A DNA stretch of 64,000 nt, from NCBI GenBank assembly GCA_963708725.1, contig CAVPTL010000007.1, forward strand, positions 62,001 through 126,000. Reading direction: 5' to 3'. The position numbers and the translations under genes are program-made. Every line of letters starts with the position of its first letter. Positions within the stretch are counted from its first letter, which is position 1. This stretch comes from CAVPTL01 sp963708725. GTDB taxonomy: Bacteria; Actinomycetota; Thermoleophilia; Gaiellales; JAICJC01. The notes under the pieces were generated by a model. That model was given only the letters and a program-made list of their open reading frames with translations. It did not search any database and was not told the origin of the DNA. Positions 9,149-19,600 of this stretch are shown here, piece by piece.

Positions 9149-9900
9149 ACGGCGCTGCCGTCACCGGGATTTCGCGGATCGTTCCAGAGGATCTCGACGT
9201 CCTCGAGATGTGCCCGCATCGCGTCGGCCGCCGCGGGTCCATCACCGGCCTCGATTGTCTCGAGGATCCGGCGGTGATGGGCGATCGTGCGCCGATCGGC
9301 GCCTGGCAAGCCGAGGTTTGCCCGGCGCACATCGAGCAGCGCCCCGCCAACCGCGTTCAGTAACACCGCGTACAGCTCGTTGTGGGTCGCGGCACCCACG
9401 GCGCAGTGGAACTCGACGTCGTGCACCGCCGCGATGTTGGGGTCGTGGATCGTGGCCTCGACCAACTCGCAGCTTGCGATCAGCTCGTCCACATCTGCGG
9501 GCGTGCGCCGCTCGGCCGCGGCCGCGGCCATCTGCACCTCGAGCCCCGCGCGGATCTCGTGCACCTTGGTGTAGTCGAGCGTGCTGCCATGCAGGTAGAG
9601 GGCGAGCGACTCGGTCACCGCCGAGCCGTTCACAGCCGCCACCCGGATCCCGCTGCCGACCCGGACGTCGACGAGCCCCTTGGCCGCGAGTGCCTTGATG
9701 GCCTCGCGAATGACTGTCCGTGACACCCCAAACTGCTGCCCCAGCTCACGCTGCGAGGGAAGCTGTGCGCCGGGCTCGAGACCGCGCGAGACGATGCCCT
9801 TGAGGATCAGGTCTGCGACCTGATCGGAGAGCCGCGGCTCGCGGATCAGGCTGGCAGTCGTCCCCAGAGGGACCGAGTATGGCGGATCAGGCATTGGCAT
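9145..9900 (-). CDS. FadR-subfamily GntR transcriptional regulator (FCD domain)
   Basis: About 251 residues from ATG 9900 (a GTG at 9912 is also possible). N-terminal winged helix with the GntR signature LPSQRELGQQFGVSRTVIREAI, then an all-helical FCD ligand domain with metal-ligand pattern VEFHCAV and AHHRRILEAI-like ITAHHRRIL region (His residues near 195). Regulators of this group bind metabolites such as uronates, pyruvate/lactate or hydroxy acids. Position at the end of the sugar-acid operon suggests control of one or both flanking catabolic units. A GGCAT-N5-ATGCC repeat overlaps its start. Confidence 0.85.
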   Translation of the reverse strand: MPMPDPPYSVPLGTTASLIREPRLSDQVADLILKGIVSRGLEPGAQLPSQRELGQQFGVSRTVIREAIKALAAKGLVDVRVGSGIRVAAVNGSAVTESLALYLHGSTLDYTKVHEIRAGLEVQMAAAAAERRTPADVDELIASCELVEATIHDPNIAAVHDVEFHCAVGAATHNELYAVLLNAVGGALLDVRRANLGLPGADRRTIAHHRRILETIEAGDGPAAADAMRAHLEDVEILWNDPRNPGDGSAV

Positions 9901-9910
9901 ACAGAATGCC
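9896..9910. promoter_or_regulatory. Short inverted repeat overlapping the GntR gene start
   Basis: GGCAT (9896-9900) and ATGCC (9906-9910) with a 5-bp spacer, lying across the two possible start codons of the FadR-type gene. The size and symmetry fit a GntR-dimer half-site pair and would allow autoregulation; no experimental support, and a 5-bp arm can occur by chance. Confidence 0.3.
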
Positions 9911-9950
9911 ACATTTGGCCACTGCGTGGATCTGATACTTGGAAAGTCGG

Positions 9951-9979
9951 TTGTCAGGCATGCGGGAGTATTGTAGTAT
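9951..9979 (+). promoter_or_regulatory. Sigma-70-like promoter for the MerR gene and transporter operon
   Basis: TTGTCA at 9951-9956 (5 of 6 matches to TTGACA), a 17-bp spacer and TAGTAT at 9974-9979 (4 of 6 matches to TATAAT). Predicted transcription start about 9986, giving a leader of about 60 nt before the MerR gene at 10048, which has its own Shine-Dalgarno. Probably also drives the ABC transporter genes that follow at 10547. Confidence 0.5.
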
Positions 9980-10047
9980 AGGTTGCCTCAAACGCCCGCC
10001 CCGCGGTGGTTTCGCACCTCGAGGCGTCATGAACAGGAGTCCGCAAC

Positions 10048-10536
10048 ATGCAGTCATCCGCTCCGCTGGCGGCGCCGGGAACGATGCGAATATCCGAGGT
10101 CGCTGACGAGCTCGGAGTGAGCACCCACACGCTGCGCTACTACGAGCGCAGCGGACTGATCGAGCCTGTCGACCGGGCCCAGTCAGGGCACCGCCGGTTC
10201 ACCGACGAAGACCTCGAATGGATCGAGTTTCTGACCCACCTGAGGGCTGCCGGACTCCCGATCCGAAAGCTCCAGGAGTACGCCGACCTACGGCGTGTGG
10301 GCGCCGACACGCGCGACCGCCGGATCGCGCTGATGGAAGAGCATCGCGACGCGGTCATCCGACGCCTACGCGCCTTGGAACGCTCACTGACACTGATCAA
10401 CCGCAAGATCGCCTCGGCCAAGCATCAGCCGTGGCCGCAAGCAGAACGACTCCACCCACCGAGCTCCCGTGATCCGCACGAGGCCGACGAGGCCGACCGC
10501 GGACAATCGGCGAGTGTGATCCGACTGTCCTCTTAA
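10048..10536 (+). CDS. MerR-family transcriptional regulator
   Basis: 162 residues; ribosome binding site AACAGGAG at about 10031-10038. N-terminal MerR winged helix (MRISEVADELGVSTHTLRYY, residues 13-32; YYERSGLIEPVDR follows), then a coiled-coil dimerisation helix (about 85-125). Of the small MerR type with no ligand domain; no metal-binding cysteines, so a response to metals is unlikely. Only 10 bp before the ABC binding-protein gene, hence likely the local regulator of that transporter operon. Confidence 0.88.
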   Translation: MQSSAPLAAPGTMRISEVADELGVSTHTLRYYERSGLIEPVDRAQSGHRRFTDEDLEWIEFLTHLRAAGLPIRKLQEYADLRRVGADTRDRRIALMEEHRDAVIRRLRALERSLTLINRKIASAKHQPWPQAERLHPPSSRDPHEADEADRGQSASVIRLSS

Positions 10537-10546
10537 GGAGGTTCCC

Positions 10547-12163
10547 GTGGATGCGGAACGACCAGAAGCGAGCGCCGACGGTGCCCTCGGCTCCCGACAC
10601 ACCCGCGGCACGCTCCTGAAGGGAGTGCTCGGCGGCGGCCTCGCGCTCACCGCGCCAGGCCTGCTCGCGGCCTGTGGCAGCTCCTCGTCAAGCACCACCA
10701 CCACCGGGACGACCGATGCCGGCGCTCCCAAGCCCGGCGGCAACCTGCGGGTGGCCATGGTCGGCGGCGGTGCCACCGAGACGCTCGATCCCAACGCCGC
10801 GGTCAGCAACATCGACTCGGCCCGAGCCTCGAATCTGTTCGACCGGCTGGTGCACGTCAACCCGGATCAAACGCTCTCGATGGACCTGGCCGAATCGATG
10901 GAGCCGAATGCCGACGCCACCCAATGGACGGTCAAGTGCCGCCAGGGCGTCGTATGGCACGATGGAACGCCGTTCGGGCCCGACGACGTGATGTACACCC
11001 TCAACCGCATGGGCGCTCCCAACAGCACGCTGTTCGGCGCCAACGTCTCGGCCATGATCGACCTCAAGGCCATGAAGAAGGTCGACAAGAACACGCTGGT
11101 CCTCCCGCTGACACAGCCGTCGGCGGAGTTCCCGCAGCTGTTCCAGCCGCCGCAGATGCAGATCGTCAAAAACGGCGAGACCAACTTCAAGAGCCCGATC
11201 GGCACCGGCCCGTTCAAGTACAAGTCGTTCGCGCCGGGGCAGAACAGCGTGTTTCTCAAAAACGAGCACTACTGGCGAAGCGGGCAGCCATACGTGGATC
11301 AGCTCGAGATCCTCTCGATCCCCGATGCCCAGACGCGGCTGAACGCGCTGATCACCGGGCAGGTCGATGCGCTCGAATACCTCACCTATCCCCAGGCCAC
11401 CGCTCAGATGCAGTCCGGCCAGATCAAGGTGCTAAGCGCCAAGGGCTCGAGCATGGTGCCGATGTACATGGCCACCGACCTCGATCCGTTCAAGGACGTG
11501 CGCGTCCGCCAGGCCATGCGCCTGATCGCCGATCGGCCGGGGCTGGTCGAAGCCGCCCAGTCGGGATTCGGCGTGGTCGGAAACGACGTGTTCGGCTACG
11601 GTCAGCCTGACTACAACACCGACCTGGCCCAGCGCGCACAGAACATCGACCAGGCCAAGTCACTTCTGCGAGCGGCCGGCATGTCCGATCTGAAGGTCAC
11701 CCTCTACTCCTCCACCGTCGCCCCCGGCATGCTCGAGTCGGCAACCGCCTTCGCCCAGCAGGCCAAGGACGCGGGAGTAACGATCAACGTCAACAACGGC
11801 CCGACCAGCACCTACTTCGGCCCCAACTACCTGAAGCAGAACTTCGCACAGACCCAGTGGCCGTCGTTCGCGCTGTACTCGTGGTACCAGCAGGCGCTCG
11901 CGCCCAACGCGCCGTTCAACGAGACGCACTGGAACAACCCGCAGTGGACGAAGCTCTACAACCAGACCCAGGCCACGACGGATGACGCCAAGCGCAAAGA
12001 GATGAACTTCGAGCTGCAGAAGATCCTTTGGGATCAGGGCGGCTATCTGATCTGGGGGTTCTATCCCCTGATCGACGGACTTGCGAAGAACGTGCAGGGT
12101 GCGGTGCCCAACCCGAACAACGTGCTGAGCAACTTCGCCTTCCAAAACTATTGGTTCTCGTGA
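10547..12163 (+). CDS. ABC transporter substrate-binding lipoprotein, peptide/nickel (SBP_bac_5) family
   Basis: 538 residues from GTG 10547; AAGGAGG at 10535-10541 fixes the start. N-terminal signal with lipobox LAAC (Cys43) followed by a Ser/Thr linker, so it is anchored to the outer face of the membrane. Family hallmarks: TLDPNAAVS, FDRLVHVNPDQ, and the motif WTVKCRQGVVWHDGTPFGPD at about residues 126-145. Binds oligopeptides, glycosides or similar; specificity cannot be read from sequence. First gene of a complete Opp/Dpp transporter operon. Confidence 0.92.
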   Translation: MDAERPEASADGALGSRHTRGTLLKGVLGGGLALTAPGLLAACGSSSSSTTTTGTTDAGAPKPGGNLRVAMVGGGATETLDPNAAVSNIDSARASNLFDRLVHVNPDQTLSMDLAESMEPNADATQWTVKCRQGVVWHDGTPFGPDDVMYTLNRMGAPNSTLFGANVSAMIDLKAMKKVDKNTLVLPLTQPSAEFPQLFQPPQMQIVKNGETNFKSPIGTGPFKYKSFAPGQNSVFLKNEHYWRSGQPYVDQLEILSIPDAQTRLNALITGQVDALEYLTYPQATAQMQSGQIKVLSAKGSSMVPMYMATDLDPFKDVRVRQAMRLIADRPGLVEAAQSGFGVVGNDVFGYGQPDYNTDLAQRAQNIDQAKSLLRAAGMSDLKVTLYSSTVAPGMLESATAFAQQAKDAGVTINVNNGPTSTYFGPNYLKQNFAQTQWPSFALYSWYQQALAPNAPFNETHWNNPQWTKLYNQTQATTDDAKRKEMNFELQKILWDQGGYLIWGFYPLIDGLAKNVQGAVPNPNNVLSNFAFQNYWFS

Positions 12164-12170
12164 GTACTGG

Positions 12171-13199
12171 GTGTCAGCCGGGCAGCCAGTAACCCACGAT
12201 ATCGATGGTGACCTCCCCACCGGGATGGTCCGGACGCGTTCGGGCCACCCGGTGTGGCGATTTCTGGGACGCCGCATCCTGGCGGCGATCGCCACACTCT
12301 TCATCGTCTCGATCCTGATCTATGTCGGCACGGCGGTGCTTCCCGGCGACGCCGCCAACGCGATTCTCGGCCGAAACGCAACCCCGCAGGCGCTGAAGAC
12401 GCTGCGCGAGCAGCTGCACCTCAACGAGTCGGTATTCGAGCAGTACCGGCAGTGGATCACCGGCGTGTTTCACGGCGACTTCGGCACCTCGGCCGCCAAC
12501 GGCGTGCCGATCACGACCCTGATTGCAGACCCGGCCAAGAACAGCGCGATCCTCGCCCTCTGTGCCGCCGTGCTCCTGATCCCGCTGGGGCTTTTGCTCG
12601 GAGTGATGGCTGCATTTCGGGCGGGGCGCACGCTCGACCACGCCGTCTCGACCACGTCTCTGGCGATGACCGCCCTGCCCGAGTTCGTGACCGGCACGCT
12701 CCTGATCCTGGTGTTCGCGCTCAACCTGGGCGTGCTCCCGGCGGTGTCGGTCGTGCCGCCTGGTCAGAGCCCGCTCCAGAACCCCGAGATCCTGATCCTC
12801 CCGGTGGTCACCCTGCTTGCCGCATCGCTTGCTCAGACGATCCGGATGGTGCGCGCCGGCATGGTCGAGGCGCTGCGCTCCGATTACGTCGAGATGGCAC
12901 GCCTGAACGGCTATGACGAACGCGACGTGCTGCTCCGCCACGCGGTGCCGAACGCACTCGCCCCCAGCGTCCAGGTGATCGCCCTCAACATCCAGTGGCT
13001 GGTGGGTGGCATCGTGATCACCGAGTACGTGTTCGGCTACCCGGGCCTCGGACAGACGCTGGTAAACGCGGTCGCAGCCCGCGACGTCCCGTTTGTCCAG
13101 TGCATCGCGCTGCTCCTGGCCGCCGTCTATCTGACCCTCAGCATCGTGGCCGACCTGCTCGTCGTCCTGCTGATTCCCAAACTGCGGACGGCTCAGTGA
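12171..13199 (+). CDS. ABC transporter permease, DppB/OppB type
   Basis: 342 residues from GTG 12171 (an internal ATG at 12225 would begin just before the first membrane helix). N-terminal TM helix and periplasm-side domain typical of DppB (LPGDAANAILGRNATPQALK, then LREQLHLNESVFEQY), followed by the binding-protein-dependent permease core; the ATPase-contact EAA loop reads EMARLNGYDERDVLLRHAVP. Ends with a GTGA overlap with the second permease. Confidence 0.9.
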   Translation: MSAGQPVTHDIDGDLPTGMVRTRSGHPVWRFLGRRILAAIATLFIVSILIYVGTAVLPGDAANAILGRNATPQALKTLREQLHLNESVFEQYRQWITGVFHGDFGTSAANGVPITTLIADPAKNSAILALCAAVLLIPLGLLLGVMAAFRAGRTLDHAVSTTSLAMTALPEFVTGTLLILVFALNLGVLPAVSVVPPGQSPLQNPEILILPVVTLLAASLAQTIRMVRAGMVEALRSDYVEMARLNGYDERDVLLRHAVPNALAPSVQVIALNIQWLVGGIVITEYVFGYPGLGQTLVNAVAARDVPFVQCIALLLAAVYLTLSIVADLLVVLLIPKLRTAQ

Positions 13200-14065
13200 C
13201 GGCCACCACATCTCAACGCCGCTGGATCCCCCGGCGGCTCGGGATCAGCCGCACATGGTCGGGTCGGGTCGGATTGGCGCTCGGCGCGTTCGTCATCCTG
13301 GTGGCCCTGATCGGGCCGTTCTTCGCGCCCTACGGCCCGTCGGAGTTGGTTGGTGCGCCGTACCAGCCTCCCAGCAGCGAGTTCAAGCTTGGTACCGACT
13401 TCCTGGGCCGCGATGTGCTCAGTCGGGTGCTGTGGGGAGGTCGCACAGTGATCGGTTTGGCTGGGGCGGCGACGCTTCTTGCCTACCTGATCGGGACGCC
13501 GGTCGGGCTGGTGGCGGGGATCTCGCGCAGCCGAGTCGATCCGCTGCTGATGCGCACCGTCGACATCCTGCTCGCGTTTCCGCCGATCATCCTGCTGCTG
13601 GTGCTCGCCACCGGTCTTGGCCCCAGCTCCTGGGTGCTCGTCGTGGGCGTTGCCTGCACCCATGTCCCCGGGATCGCCCGGATCACGCGCACGGCGACTC
13701 TCGAGACTTCGGTGCGCGGCTACGTCGAGGCGGCGACGGCGAGGGGCGAGCGTACGAGCTTCATCCTGCGGCGCGAGATCCTGCCCAACATCGCCTCGCC
13801 GATCCTGGCCGATGTCGGCATTCGCCTCACAGGCTCGATCCTGCTGGTCGCCGCCGTCAACTTCCTCGGCCTGGGACTGCAGCCGCCCACCGCCGACTGG
13901 GCGCTGATGATCTCGGAAAACCGCGGCGGACTGACCATCCAGCCGTGGGCCGCCGGCGTCCCGATCGCGCTGATCGCAATGCTCACGATCGCGGTCAACC
14001 TGGTCGCCGACGCCTTTGCCCGAGGGATGGGCCAGTCGGTCGACTCGAAGCGGATCATGCGATGA
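13196..14065 (+). CDS. ABC transporter permease, DppC/OppC type
   Basis: 289 residues from the GTG at 13196 inside the previous stop. Six predicted TM helices. DppC-type features: PYGPSELVGAPYQPPSSEF with the following GTDFLGRDVLSRVLWGGR, and the EAA loop YVEAATARGERTSFILRREI then LPN. Pairs with the upstream permease to form the channel of the importer. Ends with ATGA overlap into the ATPase gene. Confidence 0.9.
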   Translation: MTATTSQRRWIPRRLGISRTWSGRVGLALGAFVILVALIGPFFAPYGPSELVGAPYQPPSSEFKLGTDFLGRDVLSRVLWGGRTVIGLAGAATLLAYLIGTPVGLVAGISRSRVDPLLMRTVDILLAFPPIILLLVLATGLGPSSWVLVVGVACTHVPGIARITRTATLETSVRGYVEAATARGERTSFILRREILPNIASPILADVGIRLTGSILLVAAVNFLGLGLQPPTADWALMISENRGGLTIQPWAAGVPIALIAMLTIAVNLVADAFARGMGQSVDSKRIMR

Positions 14066-15843
14066 GCGTGCCTGTACTCGAGGCGCGCGAGGTGCGGATC
14101 GAGCTGACCTCCGGCACCCCGATCGTCGAGGATGTGAGCCTCACGATTGGCCGCGGCGAGATCGTCGGACTGGTGGGCGAGTCGGGCAGCGGCAAGACGA
14201 CCATGGCACTGGCGCTGCTCGGCCACTACCGGCGCGGGGTAAGGCTTGCTCACGGTGAGGTCACGATCGCCGGACAGCGGATCTCCGGCGAATCCGAGAC
14301 CGCCCTGCGGCGGCTGCGCGGACAGCTGGTCTCCTACGTACCGCAGGAGCCGGCGATGGCACTCAACCCCGCGATCCGGATCGGTGCCCAGATCCGGTCG
14401 ATGGCCAGGGCCCACCGCCCGGAATCATCGAGCCAGACCGAGATCGAAACGACTCTGGCACGGGTCGAACTCCCGTCCACCAGGGAGTTCCTGCGCCGGT
14501 TTCCCCACCAGCTCTCGGGCGGCCAGCAACAGCGAGTCGCAATCGCGATCGCCCTGGTGTGCGAGCCCAAGGTGGTCGTCCTGGACGAGCCCACCACCGG
14601 ACTCGACGTGGTCGTGCAGCACGGCCTGCTGACCGAGATCCGCCGGCTCGCCGACGAGGCCGGGCTCGGCATCCTGTATGTGTCGCACGACCTGGCAGTG
14701 GTGGGAACGATCGCCAACCGGATCGCGGTCATGTACGCCGGACGGGTCGTGGAGCAGGGCCCCGCGGGCCAGGTGATGCCCGATCCCAAGCATCCCTACG
14801 CCCATGGCCTGATCTCGGCCGTGCCCGACCCACTGGTGCCGCGGCAGCTCAAGGGCATCCCGGGTGTGGCCGCTGGAATCGGCGAACGCACCGCCGGCTG
14901 CTCGTTCGCCCCGCGGTGCATCCTGCGCGAGCCGCACTGCGTCGAGTCGATGCCCGAGCTGGTCGAGGTCATTCCCGGCCGGTTCGTGCGCTGCTTCGAG
15001 TGGGAGCGCACGCCGAGGCCGGTGCTCGAGCCCCCCACCGAGGCGGCCGTCTCCGCCGCCTCAGCCTCGCTGCTCGAGGTCGAGGGACTGATCGCCAGCC
15101 ACAGGAGCCGCCAGGAGGTGGTGGTGGCCGCCGACCGGATCTCGTTTGCGATCTCGCCGCGCGAATGCGTGGCGCTCGTGGGGGAATCGGGCAGCGGCAA
15201 GACCACCATCGCGCGCTGTGTGATCGGCCTGCACGAGCCGGATGCGGGCACGATCCGGCTCAACGGCACTGCGCTTCAGGCCCGCGCGTCGAACCGCCCG
15301 CTCGAAGCCCGCCGCCAGATCCAGATCGTGTTCCAAAACCCGTACGACTCGCTGAATCCCCGCCACACGGTGTGGGAGATCATCGCCCGGCCGGTGCAAC
15401 AGCTGCGGAGACTCGGCCAGAAGGAGACGAGCGCCGAGGTCGAGTCGCTGCTGGAGATGGTGCGCCTGCCGGCCACCATCGCCACCCGCTACCCGACCGA
15501 GCTTTCGGGCGGTGAGCGGCAACGCGTGGCCATCGCCCGGAGCCTCGGCGCGCGGCCCGATCTGCTGGTGTGTGACGAGGTCACCTCGGCACTCGACGTG
15601 TCGGTTCAAGGGGCGGTGCTCGAGCTTTTGACCGAGCTGCGCCGCGAGCTCTCGCTCAGCATGCTCTTCATCTCGCACGACCTCGGAGTGGTGGCGAGCA
15701 TCTCTGACCGCGTGCTCGTCCTCAACCGCGGTGAGGTGTGTGAGCAGGGGCCGGTGCGAACGCTCCTCCAGAATCCGACCCATCCCTACACCCAGCGGTT
15801 GATCGCGGCCGCGCCCCGACTCGAGAGCGAGCTGGCCGGATGA
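14062..15843 (+). CDS. Fused double ATPase of Opp/Dpp ABC importer (DppD-DppF fusion)
   Basis: 593 residues containing two complete ABC ATPases. First: Walker A GESGSGKTT (39-47), signature LSGGQ (151-155), Walker B VVVLDE (171-176). Second: GESGSGKTT (374-382), LSGGE (481-485), LLVCDE (501-506). Between them lies the oligopeptide-type C-terminal cysteine motif (GCSFAPRC near 279-286 then C293 and C311), which binds an Fe-S cluster in some DppD/DppF proteins. A single gene thus supplies both nucleotide-binding subunits. Translationally coupled on both sides by ATGA overlaps. Confidence 0.93.
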   Translation: MSVPVLEAREVRIELTSGTPIVEDVSLTIGRGEIVGLVGESGSGKTTMALALLGHYRRGVRLAHGEVTIAGQRISGESETALRRLRGQLVSYVPQEPAMALNPAIRIGAQIRSMARAHRPESSSQTEIETTLARVELPSTREFLRRFPHQLSGGQQQRVAIAIALVCEPKVVVLDEPTTGLDVVVQHGLLTEIRRLADEAGLGILYVSHDLAVVGTIANRIAVMYAGRVVEQGPAGQVMPDPKHPYAHGLISAVPDPLVPRQLKGIPGVAAGIGERTAGCSFAPRCILREPHCVESMPELVEVIPGRFVRCFEWERTPRPVLEPPTEAAVSAASASLLEVEGLIASHRSRQEVVVAADRISFAISPRECVALVGESGSGKTTIARCVIGLHEPDAGTIRLNGTALQARASNRPLEARRQIQIVFQNPYDSLNPRHTVWEIIARPVQQLRRLGQKETSAEVESLLEMVRLPATIATRYPTELSGGERQRVAIARSLGARPDLLVCDEVTSALDVSVQGAVLELLTELRRELSLSMLFISHDLGVVASISDRVLVLNRGEVCEQGPVRTLLQNPTHPYTQRLIAAAPRLESELAG

Positions 15844-16619
15844 GTCCGTCACCCCCCGGCCGGCTCGAAGGCAAGCGCGCGGTGATCACCGGCGGCGGGA
15901 GCGGTATCGGTGCCGCAAGTGCGGTCCGCTTTGCCAAGGAGGGCGCCGCGGTCGCGATCATCGATATCGACGCGCCAGCACTCGACGGCGTCGCCACGGC
16001 GATCTCCGCGGCGGGCGGCCGGGTGGTCGTCCACACCGCGGACGTCAGCGACGAGGCTCAGATCGCGGGCGCAATCGACTCCGCGGCAGCCGAATTCGGT
16101 GGTCTGGACATCGTGGTTGCCAACGCCGGGATCGAGCCGACGCAGGAGGACAACCGTGTGGATCGACTCGACGCCGAGGTGTGGCGGCGTGTGGTCGACG
16201 TCAACCTCACAGGGGTATTTCTCACCTGCAAGCACGGCATCCGGCACCTGCTCGAGGCGGGCGGCGGCGCGGTCATCTGCACCGCCTCGCCGACGGGCCT
16301 CTACGGGCTCGCCCCCGGCCAGGACGCCTACAGCTCGAGCAAGGCGGGCGTGTACGGACTTATCCGCGTGATGGCAAACGACTACGCGCGGCTCGGAATC
16401 CGGGTCAATGGCGTGCTGCCCGGGTTCATCGACACGCCGCTCAACGCCCACCTGCCGTCCAAGAGCGCGGAGTACGACGACTCGCTGCGCGGGATTCCAA
16501 TGGGCAGAGTGGGCCGGCCCGAGGAGGTCGCCGCCGTCATCGCCTGCCTCGCCTCGCCCGACGCGTCGTATGTGAGCGGTGCGGTCTGGGCGGTGGACGG
16601 CGGGATGACCGCCGTGTGA
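15840..16619 (+). CDS. Short-chain dehydrogenase/reductase (SDR)
   Basis: 259 residues, classical SDR: TGGGSGIG (17-24) cofactor motif, an Asp at the end of beta-2 (IDID) favouring NAD(H), NAG (95-97), and catalytic Tyr164-Lys168 (YSSSK) with a Ser near 150. C-terminal VSGAVWAVDGGMT is standard. Because it is the last gene of the importer operon (ATGA overlap), it probably oxidises a hydroxyl of the imported compound. It converges on the large repeat-protein gene with only 3 bp between stops. Confidence 0.9.
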   Translation: MSPSPPGRLEGKRAVITGGGSGIGAASAVRFAKEGAAVAIIDIDAPALDGVATAISAAGGRVVVHTADVSDEAQIAGAIDSAAAEFGGLDIVVANAGIEPTQEDNRVDRLDAEVWRRVVDVNLTGVFLTCKHGIRHLLEAGGGAVICTASPTGLYGLAPGQDAYSSSKAGVYGLIRVMANDYARLGIRVNGVLPGFIDTPLNAHLPSKSAEYDDSLRGIPMGRVGRPEEVAAVIACLASPDASYVSGAVWAVDGGMTAV

Positions 16620-16622
16620 CGG

Positions 16623-19600
16623 CTACGAGTGGCAGGCGGTGTTCGCTGCGCCGGCCGTGGCAGGGGCCCACGCGCTGACGTTACCGGCGTTGTCCACCGA
16701 CTGGAACTGCACGACGTAGGTGCCCGCGCTGGTGAACGATGCCGTGGTGCCCGAGACGGTCGACCCGAACGCACCGCCGTTGGTGGAGTAGTGGTACTGG
16801 TAGCGCGCGAGACCCGAGAGCGCATCGGTCCCGGCCGAGGCCTTGATCCGAATACGACTGCCGGTGCACGTGAGCGAACCGCCCGTGACCGTCGGGATCG
16901 TCGGCGCGGTGCGATCGAGCTTCACCGTGCTGGCCGAGCTGACCGTTGTCCAGGCCGACGTGTTGCCGGCGTTGTCGATCGTCCGGAACTGCACCTTGGT
17001 GGTGCCCTCGGCCGTGATCACCGCCGACGGGCCGGAGGCCGGCGTCGAATACGCGCCAGCGTTGAACGACGCCTGGTACTGGTAGCCGGCCAGACCCGAG
17101 CCGCCGGAGTCGCTTCCACCGGTTGCAGTCACTGTCGTCGACGCGAGGTTCTTCCAGGTCGTGGAGCCGCCGGAGACGGTCGGGGCGGTGGGTGCGGTGC
17201 GATCCTGATTGACCGTGTTGGCCGCCCCGTTGGTGGCCGGTGCGGCGGCCGAGAAGTTGCCGGCCACGTCGACCGATCGGAACTGCACGACGGTCGAGCC
17301 GGTGGCGGTCACGGCCAGCGAACCCGCCCCGGTCGCGCTCCATGCCGACCAGGTCGAACCACCGTTGGTCGAGGTGCGCGACTGGTAGCCGGCCAACCCG
17401 CTGCCGCCGTCGGTCGAACCGACGGCGGAGATCGTGGTCGAAGCGGCTTTCGACCACGACAGCGAGCCGCCGGTGACCGTGGGGTCGGTCGGAACCGACC
17501 GGTCGAGCTTCACAGTGGACGCCGCGACCGCGGGCGAGGGAGCCCAGGCGCCGATGTTGCCGGCGTTATCGGTCGCCCGGAACTGCACCAGCGTCTGGCC
17601 TTCAGCCGAGATCGACGCGGTGGTGCCGGTGGCCGGGTTTGACCAGGTCGTGCCGGCGTCGGTCGAGGTGCGGTACTGATAGCTCCCGATGCCCGACAGC
17701 GGGTCGGTCTCGCCCGAGCCGGTGACCGACACGGAGGCGAGGTTCTGCCAGGTCAGCGATCCGCCCGACGCCGTCGCCGCCGAGGGCGCGGTGCGATCGA
17801 GGTTGACGGTGCTGGTCGGGCCGACAGTCGTCCATGCCGACAGGTTCCCGGCGTTGTCGACCGATCGGAAGCGCACCGTGGTCGTACCCTCGGCCGACGG
17901 AGAGGCTGTGGCGCCGGCAATCACTGCCGACCACGCGCCGCCGTTGAAGGCGGTCTCGTACTGGTAGCCGGCGATACCCGAGAGCGGATCGGTCGCGCCC
18001 GAGCCGGTGACCGGAACCGACGCCGCGTTCGACCACGATGCCGAGCCGCCGGAGACCGTTGGCGTCGAAGGCACGGTGCGGTCGAGGTTGACGGTGCTGG
18101 TCGCGCCGACCGTCGTCCACGCCGACGTGTTGCCGGCGGCGTCGATCGACCGGAACCGCACCGTGGTGGTGCCCTCGGCCGACGGCGAGACCGATGCGCC
18201 GGCCGCCATCGCCGACCAGGCACCGCCGTTGAAGGCTGTCTCGTACTGATAGCCCGAGACGCCGGAGAGGGCATCGGTCGAGCCCGAAGCGGTGACCGAG
18301 ACCGAGGCTGCGGCCGACCACGAGGCCGAGCCACCGGCGACCGACGGCAGGGTCGGGGCGGTGCGATCGAGGCTCACCGTGCTCGATGGGGATACCACCG
18401 ACCAGCTCGAGGCGTTACCAGCCACATCCACGCCGCGGAACTCGACCTGGGTGGTCCCCTCGGCAGTCACGGCGACGGATCCGCCGTCGGCCGCGGCCGA
18501 CCAGGTCGTGCCCGAGTCGGTGGACGTGCGGTACTGATACTTCGAGAATCCCGAGCCGCCGGTGTCGGACGAGTTGGACGCGCTGACCGTCGCCGAGGCA
18601 GCGTTGAGCCAGGTGGCCGAGCCGCCGCCGACGTCGGGAGTCGACGGCGCCGAGTGGTCGAGCCGCACGGTGTCGGCGGCTCCGGTGGTCGCAGGCACCC
18701 ACGCCGACACGTTTCCAGCGGCGTCGATCGATCGGAACTGCACCAGCGTCTCGCCCTCGGCCGAGACCGCCAGCGATCCAACGCCGGGTGCGCTGGCCGC
18801 CGACCAGGTGGTGCCACCGTCGGTGGACGTGCGCGACTCGTAGCCGGCTCCGGCCGGAAGTCCGCTGAGGGCGTCGGTCGACCCGCTCGCCGAGATCGTC
18901 CTGGTGGCCGCTGCCGACCAGGTAAGCGACCCACCCGCGACCGTGGGAGCGGTGGGCTTGACCGTGTCGATCTGCGCGACGTTGCCGCCGCCGGCGGTGC
19001 TCGGCGACCATGGCCCCACGTTTCCGGCGCTGTCGATCGCGCGGAACTGGACGGTGGTTGTGCCCTGGGCGGCGATCACGTCGGCGGTGCCGGTTGCGGC
19101 CGCCGACCACGTCTGGCCGCCGTCGGTCGATGCCCGGTACTGGTAGGAGGCGACGCCGCTCAGGGGATCGGTCGCCCCGCCGCCCGTGATCGTCACCGGG
19201 GTCGTGTTCACCCAACCACCACCGGTACCACCGGTGACGTTGGTCGACGAAGGGGCGGTGCGATCAATGCTGACCGTGGCCGGCGTCCATCCCGACACCT
19301 GCCCGGAGTTGTCGACGGCATGGAACTGCACCAGCGTCTGGCCCTCGCCGGTGATGGTCACCGACGGGCCGGCCACCGGAGTCGACCAGGTCGCGCCGTT
19401 GTCGATCGAAAGCTCGGACTCGTAGTACGAAACGCCGGATCCGGGGGAGTCGGTGGAGGCCGCGGACACGGTCACCGACGAGCTCTTGACCCAGCCTGAA
19501 GGCACGCCGCTGATCACCGGGTTGGTGGGCGCGTTTCGGTCGATCATGGCCGGGGCCTGCACCCACGGGGTCGAGGCGTTGCCGACGTTGTCGACTGCGC

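Noticed and set aside
12174..13211. 345-codon minus-strand frame opposite the DppB-type permease
   Set aside because: Shadow of a membrane protein gene; extremely charged composition.
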